A stretch of 64,000 nucleotides of DNA, from assembly GCA_023078685.1 (NCBI GenBank), contig JALGAS010000010.1, positions 558,001-622,000 of the forward strand. The letters run 5' to 3'. The number at the start of each line of letters is the position of its first letter. Position 1 is the stretch's first letter. Below, piece after piece: positions 51,856-60,800 of the stretch. The translations under genes were made by a program, and so were the position numbers. This DNA comes from Neopestalotiopsis rosae (taxonomy: Eukaryota; Ascomycota; Sordariomycetes; Amphisphaeriales; Sporocadaceae). Below the pieces are notes generated by a model that did not search any database, had not been told where the DNA came from, and worked only from the letters and a program-made list of their open reading frames with translations.

Positions 51856-52111
51856 TGGAGCTGGTACTTGTACACCAGCGTGTCCACAATAGATAGAAAC
51901 TCAACTTTTCAAGAACATCACTATACCGATGGAATGCATATGGCAAGGCGTTGGCGGCGTTCAAATTTTTCCGACCGTAGCGTCTGTTTGATAATCTGAC
52001 ACTTTGATTATATCACAATACATTGCGCTACACTGTGATGACCTTCTGGGCCGACGAACAGCCATAAACCTCAACGTTTAGAAAATTGCAAGACTTTTAT
52101 ATACTGTCTAA

Positions 52112-53458
52112 TCATTTTACTGATCTGATCCATCCCTGAGGGCCTGCCCAGGCGCCTTTGACCAAAGCTTTGTAGTAGACCCATGGGAAGAAATCCTTCT
52201 TTAAATGGTAAAATGCTCGACGCGGAACTGACTGATCGATGCCAAATTTCCCAAAGGTCTCCTTGAGTTCACCCCCGTACTTGAACTCTGCGAGCAGCAC
52301 CTTGCCGTATCCTGTCACCAGCGGACACGAAGTGTACCCATCGTAGGTCGCCGCGGGCTGCTTGCCTTTGACGGCAGCGAGAAGGTTCTTCACCAGAATC
52401 GGTGCTTGCGACGTGATTGCTGCCGTGGTCTTGGACGTCGGCAGGCTGGACCCGTCACCTGCGGACCAAACATTGTCGTATTGTTTGTGACGCAAGGTGG
52501 AATCGCACACGTCGACGAAGCCAGCCTCGTTGGCGAGCGGGCTCTCCTTGACAAACGTATGAGGTCCCATCTTCGGTACGGCGTGCAAAAAATCAAAATC
52601 CACCTTGACTTTGCCCTTGCCGTCCGGACTGGCGAAAGTTGCTGTATTGCCATTGATGGCGATGAGATCGTGCTGGAAGAGTGCATCAACTCCCCTAGCC
52701 TGTCGCAACTCGTCCAGTTTCGCTGCATACTTGGGAACACCAAACATGCTAGGTAGCGCCGTCGCAAAGTTGATCTGGATCGGCGACTGGTCGGGACTGG
52801 CGGCATTGTACAAGCCGGACCGCTCCCACCGATCCAAGGCGAGCCACATGATCTTTTGCGGCGCCCCGGCGCACTTGACCACGCCGGCGGGGTGAGTGAA
52901 CAAGGCCTTGCCGCTTTTATGCTGGTCAATCATTCGATAGACCTTGTCACAGCTCTCATAGCCGTATATGGAGGACACTGGCGCTTCGGGGTCAGCCAGT
53001 AGTTCAGGCAGGCCCGCGATGCTGTCATAGTTGATCTTGATGCCGGGCGCTACGACGAGGTGTTCATACGTGATGCGGTCATTGTTGCTCAAGGTGATTG
53101 TATTCTGGTCCGGAGCAAAGCTGTTGACGCGCTCCTGGTAGTACTTGATCTCTGGGTCGACAAGACTGGAGAGAGGCCTGCGCAGATCTTCCTTGTTCTT
53201 GAGCCCGCCGCCCACCAGCGTCCAGCCGGCCTGGTAGTGATGCCAAGTCGCCGGGTCGATGACGGCAATGTCGTGCTGGCGGAACTGGCCCCAGCGGACG
53301 AGCTGGTGACTGATGGCTAGCCCCGCGGTGCCGCCTCCCACGACGACGACTCGGTGACTTTGGCCGGGATGGGTGATCGGGGATGTTATAGTCGACGCTG
53401 TTCGCCGGGACGGGTGGATCTTGCCCATAGGCTGGACACGGAGAGCGCGACGGAACAT
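52112..53458 (-). CDS. hmt2: Mitochondrial sulfide:quinone oxidoreductase
   Basis: Flavoprotein that oxidises H2S and passes electrons to ubiquinone at the inner mitochondrial membrane, forming a persulfide. Single exon, 448 residues from ATG 53458. The frame stays open upstream, but only with a non-ATG TTG codon. MFRRALRVQP... has the basic, Ser/Thr-rich look of a matrix targeting peptide. The FAD site is VVVVGGGTAGLAIS (37-50). The first redox cysteine is C196 in VVKCAGAPQKIMW, as in SQOR/Hmt2. The second family site is WSAGDGSSLPTSKT. The residue corresponding to human Cys379 (GDC) is Gly336 here, and a cysteine lies 18 residues earlier (C318). The C-terminal DGYTSCPLVTGYGKVLLAEF and amphipathic DFFPWVYYKALVKG segments fit membrane association. 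It pairs head to head with an ETHE1-like gene. Confidence 0.94.
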   Translation of the reverse strand: MFRRALRVQPMGKIHPSRRTASTITSPITHPGQSHRVVVVGGGTAGLAISHQLVRWGQFRQHDIAVIDPATWHHYQAGWTLVGGGLKNKEDLRRPLSSLVDPEIKYYQERVNSFAPDQNTITLSNNDRITYEHLVVAPGIKINYDSIAGLPELLADPEAPVSSIYGYESCDKVYRMIDQHKSGKALFTHPAGVVKCAGAPQKIMWLALDRWERSGLYNAASPDQSPIQINFATALPSMFGVPKYAAKLDELRQARGVDALFQHDLIAINGNTATFASPDGKGKVKVDFDFLHAVPKMGPHTFVKESPLANEAGFVDVCDSTLRHKQYDNVWSAGDGSSLPTSKTTAAITSQAPILVKNLLAAVKGKQPAATYDGYTSCPLVTGYGKVLLAEFKYGGELKETFGKFGIDQSVPRRAFYHLKKDFFPWVYYKALVKGAWAGPQGWIRSVK

Positions 53459-53935
53459 GGTGATATTGGATTTCTGAATTATGAAAACCGATATATGTTG
53501 ATTGTAACTTAGAATAGCATGGTTCAAGTCTGCAAATTAAAGCCAGAGACTATATGTTACGATTGCCACTAATAAAGAAATAATAAACTATCTACGTAAC
53601 CAAAGTATACGACACAACTTATTTCCACCGACACCTGGAACGTGGTTCTCGGTTTCGGGTTTTCTCGGTGTTTGAAAATACAGGTGTTGGATGTTGCCAG
53701 GCCTGTGTGTCATTTCCAACTAGGTCGGCGACCTCTAGGTAGCATCGTATGATTGCATCTACTAAGCATACAAGAGGTGACTATTCCATGGTCTGTGCCG
53801 ACCGCGCCGAGAGCCGCCTAACCGCTTAGTCGCTGGTCAACGTCTAAACTGGTCCATAGATTATAATGCACTAGCCATCCCAATATGACATTTGGTCGCC
53901 GTAGTCATAGTCGTCGGTAACCATTATTTTCCAAT
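53459..53935. promoter_or_regulatory. Shared divergent promoter of sulfide-oxidation genes
   Basis: 477 bp separates the SQR start (minus) from the persulfide dioxygenase start (plus). It contains CCAAT-like ATTGG/CCAAT stretches near the ends (for example CCAATATGAC at about 53879) and an AT-rich centre. Co-regulation of consecutive pathway enzymes is inferred from the arrangement. No specific regulator site is claimed. Confidence 0.6.
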
Positions 53936-55100
53936 ATGAATTCTGCTTCTCGAAACGCTGCCGCTCAAATTCGTCTTTCTTCAAGTCTGACACGTTTTCA
54001 ACACTCTGTCAAAATTCGACCACGTCTCCCCATACACCAAATACCAGCATCATCTTTATCGCAAAGAAATAGTTTTGGCAGCTTGGCCATTGAGAAACCG
54101 GCTTCTATAGTCAACATGCCTGTTTACAGCTCACTCCCTCAGCAAGTCACTGCACCACTGGTGCACGACTTGTACCATGCTCAGACTGGCACATGGCAGT
54201 ACTTGATCATCGACCCTTCGAGCAACACGGGTGCCATCGTTGATCCAGTCTTGGATTTTGACCCTTCTTCTCGCGTCATTAGTACCGAGACGGCAGACTC
54301 TCTGCTCTCACTCATCAAGGCAAAGGGCTACAAGATTGATCGCATCCTCGAGACCCATGTTCACGCCGATCATTTGACTGCAGCGTATTACTTGCAAGTC
54401 TCTCTTGCCCAGTGCCAAGGTTCCAAACCGCCCATTGGTATTGGAAAGCGCATTCAGCAGGTGCAGTCACTCTTTGGCAAAAAGTACGGAATCGAGCCAG
54501 AGGAGCACCAGGGCGTCTTTGATGTTCTCTTCGATGACGATGAGACATTTAACATTGGTGCCTTGGAAGCATCTGCCATTCATCTCCCCGGACATACTCC
54601 CGATCACATGGGCTACAAAGTTGGAGGTAAGCATTTCGTTGCCAGAAGACTGTGAAGATTGCGCTAATACTATTGTTTGCAAAGACAATGTTTTCTGCGG
54701 AGATTCCCTCTTCATTGCAGATCTCGGCACTGCCCGCTGTGATTTCCCCGGCGGCAATGCTCGGGATCTCTTTCGCTCGGCCAAGAAGCTACTCAGCATG
54801 CCAGACAATGTAAAGATCTGGACTGGCCATGACTACCCATCAGAGTCGCGCACCATGCCCAAGTCGTGGATGAGCGTGGAGGAGCACAAGAATCGCAATA
54901 AGCACATCATGCTGGATACTACGGAGGATGAGTTTGTGGCGGTCCGGAGTGGACGAGATGCGGGACTGAAGGAGCCACGCCTGCTTCATCAGTCTCTGCA
55001 GGTCAATATTCGAGGAGGGCGGCTGCCAAAGCCAAACGCGGCGGGACAGAGGCTGGTGCATCTTCCTTTGGTTGTTAACAATATTCCAAATTTCAACTAG
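53936..55100 (+). CDS. ETHE1: ETHE1-type persulfide dioxygenase
   Basis: Mitochondrial metallo-beta-lactamase-fold dioxygenase that converts glutathione persulfide plus O2 to sulfite, the step after SQR. Exons 53936-54626 and 54685-55100; 368 residues, intron phase 1. The first 60 residues are Arg/Ser/Gln-rich without acidic residues until the end, a clear mitochondrial presequence. The core starts at MPVYSSLPQQ. Metal ligands are seen at H141-V-H143-A-D145-H146, H220 in LPGHTPDH, D237 in FCGDSLF and H279 in TGHDYP. The ARCDFPGGNA loop fits ETHE1-like enzymes rather than glyoxalase II. A C-terminal extension (about 300-368, KNRNKHIML... to NIPNFN) is typical of fungal members. No fused rhodanese domain is present. 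Confidence 0.92.
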
Positions 55101-55548
55101 CAAGCAATTGATTCATATTTCATTTTTCTAAATTCTATGCCATATTGCTTGACCGCATCTTTCAAGGGAACTCTTCGCAAACTGACCCGTGATCAATGCT
55201 CTTCGTTGTATCCTGCCCAGATGAAATTGGGTCAATACTCAGCCAAGCGTATAACGTAATTCTATGTGATGAATCCATGTAGACGGCTCTTGAGGGAATC
55301 ATCTTGCCGCAGTAAAAGATACCTACCGGCCGACAACCGTACGGCTAGAAGAGCGGAGTCCAAAGTGCACGTCGGCGATGTTTTCACTCTAAGAAATGTA
55401 TTTATAACCCAACTATACGCCGTCTTACATACTCTGCTAATTACGCTAATCATACTGGACCAGCGTTCGGCAGATATACAATTGTCAAATTACCTCAGTA
55501 ATCAAAACCGAATCATCACCTGCAGCTGACGAAACAAAGGTGTGCCGG
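55101..55548. other. Intergenic, dioxygenase 3' end to DUF1275 gene
   Basis: 448 bp, AT-rich, tandem gene orientation. Presumed 3' UTR plus promoter of the DUF1275 gene. No other feature seen. Confidence 0.5.
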
Positions 55549-56373
55549 ATGCAACCTTGCGGACCCAAAGTAACCATGTATAATCGTCATATTCAACGAC
55601 TCCTTCACCAGCACATTTACGATGCCGACAGCTCGCCCCTGCTCATCGAGATTGAGCTGCTCCTCTTGACCTTTGCTACGGGGATCCAGGACGCCGCGGC
55701 ATACCCCGACTATGGGTGCTTTGCCTCGAACCAGACGGGCAACACCATCTTTCTCGCCATCGCGGTGGCGAAAATCGGCAATGGCCTGTTTGACGTCAAG
55801 AACATAGGCGTATCCCTAGGTTGTTTCCTGGCTGGATCCTATGTCATGGGACAGCTGGGAAACCTGGTTGGGCCCCGGCGGAGGATTTGGCTACTCTTTA
55901 CGAACTTCATTCAAGTCATCATGGTCTATGCGGCGGCGATCGTGCAGTGGAAAGCTGGTGTTGATCATTCTGGTCCTATCACGCTGGCTATTCTATTTCT
56001 CCTGTCCTTTTCCTCTGGTGCGCAAGTCGCCATGACGCGGCCGCTGAAGATCACACAAATTACTACAGTATGCGTTCTTACTTACCTGTTTGACCCCTAT
56101 GCATTTGGAATACTGACCAATTAGGCCATGGCGACTGCGGCCTTTGTTGACCTGCTTGTTGATCCGCATGTGCATGGACTCCACAATAGGGCGCGCAACC
56201 GAAGACTTCTCTTTCTGTTGTGCCTGATGCTGGGAGCCATGGTTGGCGCCTTCATTTACTCTTACCGTGGTTCTGCCGTTACACTCCTTGCCTGCGCCGT
56301 CAGCAAGACCGTCGTAATGATTTTGTTCTACTTCAACGAGGGTGAGATGGTGGAAAAGGTGGGCAGTTCGTAA
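55549..56373 (+). CDS. DUF1275 (YoaK family) membrane protein
   Basis: Predicted polytopic membrane protein of unknown transport substrate. Exons 55549-56067 and 56125-56373, phase 0; 255 residues. The first in-frame ATG is at 55549. A second, at 55576 (MYNRHIQRLL), is equally plausible. The family core is seen at GIQDAAAYPDYGCFASNQTGNTIFLAIAVA, where the N-Q-T-G-N element is the DUF1275 hallmark. Six or seven hydrophobic segments follow, including SLGCFLAGSYVMGQLG, LLFTNFIQVIMVYAAAIVQW, LAILFLLSFSSGAQVAM, LLFLLCLMLGAMVGAFIY and LLACAVSKTVVMILFYF. RPLKITQITTAM, split by the intron, matches the second conserved block. It lies directly downstream of the sulfide-oxidation pair in the same direction as the dioxygenase. 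A link to sulfur metabolism is only positional. Confidence 0.87.
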
Positions 56374-57833
56374 GATTTCATCGCCACGGCGAAGCGCTGT
56401 GGGCAATGACGGGAACGCGCTGGGTGCGATGCACCGAACACTGGCTCAATGCGCTAGAACGTCGCCGTTGGGACTAAGCCTACTGTAGAGACAAGTAGCC
56501 ACTACTCATAGAGCTGTCAATATATCCGATCCTAACGGCTTCAACGGGTACCGCTGATCTCATGCAATGCTCCCGTGAGTTAACTAGACCGCTTGATCTT
56601 TCGCCGTTGAGTGCGGCTCATTACAGTGACAGGCATTGCGCCGAAGACCGCGAATGGGTGACTCAATCTTGTTTCCAGCGCTTCAAGCGGTTGTCGGGAA
56701 ATCCAGCATACCACAGCGGCCGCGACGAGGTTGTCGGGGCCTTTCGCTGCCGAAATGCTGACGAGGGCATTTGAGCATGTAATTCCATCATTATCATACT
56801 TGCAATCCACTGTCGGGGCTCAAATACTGATGGCGGTAGCATGAAATGCTATTGCCGCAGCCATTACCGGGGAATGCCGCCCAGAGTTTGCCTCAAGGTC
56901 GCCGGCAGCTGGCGGTGCACTGGCGAGGAATCCATGGTCGGCGACTACAGGCCGGCGACTACTTCAAGGCCCAGTGATCACCGAGTCGGCGATTGCAACC
57001 TCGAAGATGAGTCGGCGAATGGAAATATCCTAATTATCCGTCAGACCAGAGAAGCAACAAGAAGGGGCTCGAGGAAATTACCGTCAGTGAGAAAAGAGGC
57101 ATTGAGCGTCTCGTTACCTGTCCATTGCCTGGTGTACTTTGGCCTGAAGATACTCCAGCCAAATTGAAACATATCAAAATGAAGGTTTAATATTAATACA
57201 AAGAGTAAGAATAGTTTGATTGTATGATTCTTTAGTATAAGATGGACGCGTGCGAGGTCGAGAAGGAAGCGTTTGGTTATATAAACCTACGTGACTGAGC
57301 ACGCCATCGCCCCTGTCGCGACCATGCATGCAGCGTGGCCCTCTAGTCTCACCACGCTAGAGGGAGGGTGCGATCAGCCCAGATCTATCGCAATGATTTG
57401 CCAAAAAACGCCACGGTTTACCATTCACAATAGACTTGTAGACACAGATTGTACTACATTCGACTTGGTACGGGATCACAAAGTGTACCACATATTTGTT
57501 CTAGGAACTGGTAAAGTTTATTGCTTATTTGTCGCTCGCCTGTCGCAATTTTGGAGTTTCCATGGCGAGAGCCAATAACAACTGGGCCCTGAAAGGAACG
57601 CGTAAAGCTGAAAGCAGACACCATTGAGCAGCATAACAATCAAAAATAGCTAAGGCCTTCATATTCAATTTACTTTTAGCCATTCGGTTGAGAGGTGCTT
57701 TCTTGCTATCCTAATTAAGCTTCCGGTGCCAATTGAGAGTGAAGAAATGCAACAAGACAAAAGAGACCGGAATGAAAGTTGTCGCATATGCTCCAAAATT
57801 CTTGAGAGCCAAGTATGGACACGAATGATCAAT
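56374..57833. other. Convergent 3' intergenic
   Basis: About 1.46 kb between the DUF1275 gene (plus) and the tandem AAA gene (minus). Short random frames only, with a CGGCGA-rich patch near 56935-57010. No gene is supported. Confidence 0.5.
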
Positions 57834-60800
57834 TCAAGGTCCTTGCTGGCTACCAGCAGCCTCGGTATCGCCACCCCATCTGACGTCAGGACCCGTGGCA
57901 GCCCCAGGATTCTGTTCTCCCGGGCGATAGGAGTAAAATCCCGATTGTGCATCTCTGCTACGACCATCCCAGCTCGACTGCGAAGGGTGCATTTCCTGTT
58001 GTGGCGCTGGATGCGATCCAGTACCGTATGGCTGCGGCTGAGCTGGCGGATAGTTGGCACTGGGCCCGGCTGCCGTGAGATGATCAGGGTAGAAAGCTTG
58101 TTCCATTCCATGAGTTCGTGGAGCAAAAGCTGATGGAGGATACTGATACTCGTGAGCACTAGGATACCCCCCACCTCGTGGCGGATGCATTGGCCCGTAA
58201 TGCGACCGGTCTTCGTAACCACTTCCATAGCCGCGAGAATGTTGTGATAGCCCATAGCCCGAATGGAAAATTCGAGGGGCTTGTTGCTTCGGGTCGTCTG
58301 TGAACTTGAGCCTTTGAGACAGCGCAGTTGGACGCTTAGACGAGCTTTCATCATCGGGATCAAAGCGCCACCTGTTTTCACGTGCACGCCGAGCAGAGCC
58401 GGCGCCGTAAACCTTGTCGAGATAGTCCACGAAGCCCTTGTATGCTTTTGCAACTTCGTCAAAGTGTCTCTTTCCCAACTTGATCGCCTTCACTGCCCTT
58501 TGATCATTGCTAGCGGCATCTTCGTTCTCGTCTGCGCCGTCGATGCCCAATTCTTCGAATTCGGCCATGGCCAAAGCAGACTGGAAAGCGTTCCGGATCT
58601 GTCGACCGTTCCAACGGCCCTCCTTGTTGTTGTCAAAATAGTCCATGGCGAATTGAGTAATTTCCGACAGGTCGATATCAATCTGCCGACTGTCTTCTTT
58701 GGAGCGCGCCAGGATCCTCTCCCAATTCTTCTTGAAAATCTCAAGCGTTTGTTGGCGGTTCAACGGAGGATAATAAAGACTGATATGGATGCGTGAGCTG
58801 AATGCCTCATCAAAGACACCAACCCTATTAGTCGTCAAGAATAGAACTCCAGAGTAGTATTCCATGATTCTCAAGAATACTAAATAAGGTTATGGCCTGT
58901 TAGCTTTCTTCCGGCCCACGCACTATACCAAAAGTCCTTACCAGCTACAAGACTGTTTTGCACAAAGTCCTCCTTGTTTCGCTGTGCCAGGAAAACATCT
59001 GCTTCGTCAATAAGCAGAATACAATTCCATCGATTGGCTAGTGAGAAATTTTCTTCGAGATTCTCGTCGACATCTTCTGCCGTGGTGCCCAAGTCGCCTG
59101 AAGAAATCAGTCACATTACTGCCTGGACTTGAGCATGATTGTGGAAGATACGCACCACTGGTAATTTGGAACAAGGGCCGATTGAACACACCGGCAAGAC
59201 ATTCTGTTCAATCTCGTCAACATTGCCATCATCATCAGAGTACTGAATGCACGGACCAGCAGTTGATGTCTTCCCTACGCCGGGTACTCCATGTAATAAC
59301 ATGATCAGTCCTCTACCTGCACAGCAACATATGCGACAAAATTAGCGGAACAATCTCATTGACTTCTGCTGAGACAAAAGGAAAAGAAGTTTGGGGATAT
59401 GACATACCCTTTCCTCGAACAATATCCGTTTGGATACGACTTCTCGATGGTGATTTTCTGTCTCGAAAGTGTTTTGTCATCATTGATGTGACAATATGCT
59501 TATGTCCTGCAGGTAGGACGAGCTGATCGAAGTCCTCGCTGTTGGTTTTAGTCGGCGACGCGCAAGCCAATTCCAACTGATCTTTTTAGTTCGGTTAAAA
59601 AGTTAGCTATATCATGTTTCTGCACAAATGTCGTATCAGTGGAAACATAAAAGTAGACGTACGCCATTTGCGGCTACGAAGGACGAAACCGAACACCCTG
59701 AAGGACATGATCAATAAGTCATCCTCTTTCAGCGTGTCGCTCAAATCTGACAAGGTCCTTGCCTCAATGGCTGCTGATAGTGTGGCGCTGTGTTCATTGG
59801 CTTGAGAGGCCATGTAGTCATTTCTCGTCCTTACGTCGATTGCTTCGTCATGATAGACTGTCTCCCGACTGCAGCATTCTGGGATGCAGTCCCAATTTGA
59901 TGTGTTCTGCGTGCCCTCAAATCCCGGCGTCCACTCAACATCGATGGCGCGACCCGAGTGTGGTGGCAGTGGTAGTGGGGGTTGTAGTCGCCTAACCCCA
60001 GGTGCCACTTCCTGTTTCTCCTCGAGAACAGTCTTTCTGACAGGTGGCATCCACTGTGGAAAGCGGTTGAACGCTTCCTCAAAATCAATAACCACTTGAC
60101 TGTCAACTTCATCGCGCAACCTAGAGCTTTCTTTTGCTGGAAGAGTTAGGCCTCTGTAATTCATGTGCCTAATGCTCCGAGCTTTGGCAAAGACTTGGCC
60201 TCGTTTTATCAAGAACGCTTTGATCATATCTGGCGCCCCGACAGATTCCAATGGATAAATTGGAAGTGAAGCAATTGTCTTTTCTCCCTTGAAAAAGGGA
60301 ACGGAGAAAATCTCCAAGACAGGACCCAACAAGTGGCCATCAAAGTCAATATGAACGCATTCAATAAATAAGCATCTTTGATCAAACTCCACAAGGGCGT
60401 TGTCTCTAAAAAATGAGAGACTGGTTTCCTTGTACTTCTTGATGTGGTGCCGGGTTGTAGCAACACGGATGATTCGATATGCTTGCCGTCTGTCACTTTG
60501 TAGGACCGTTTTCCCTGGCTTGAACAAGAACCAAAGATCATCGAAAGCGAGAGATTGAACGAGAGAATCGTTGATTCTTTCCTCTCTTTCCTTCAGGTGA
60601 GTATCAATGAATGACAAAAGGCAATTCATTTCTGCGACATCAGCCTGCAGATCTTCATCGCGACCTTTGTCTACCCTCTCAGTGTGTTCGCCACTTGCTG
60701 CTTGAGCCCCAAATCAGTATTATCTCAAATGAATATGCTGATTAATCAATTACCTACCTTGAGCATCGTCCTCCAACTTCTTGGTCCAGTTGCGTAATTC

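Noticed and set aside
53459..53527. Longer SQR N-terminus, 23 residues upstream of M1
   Set aside because: That frame opens only with a TTG codon. The first ATG is at 53458 and begins a good mitochondrial presequence.
55540..55548. Earlier start of the DUF1275 gene
   Set aside because: The codon at 55540 is GTG. The first ATG in frame is at 55549.
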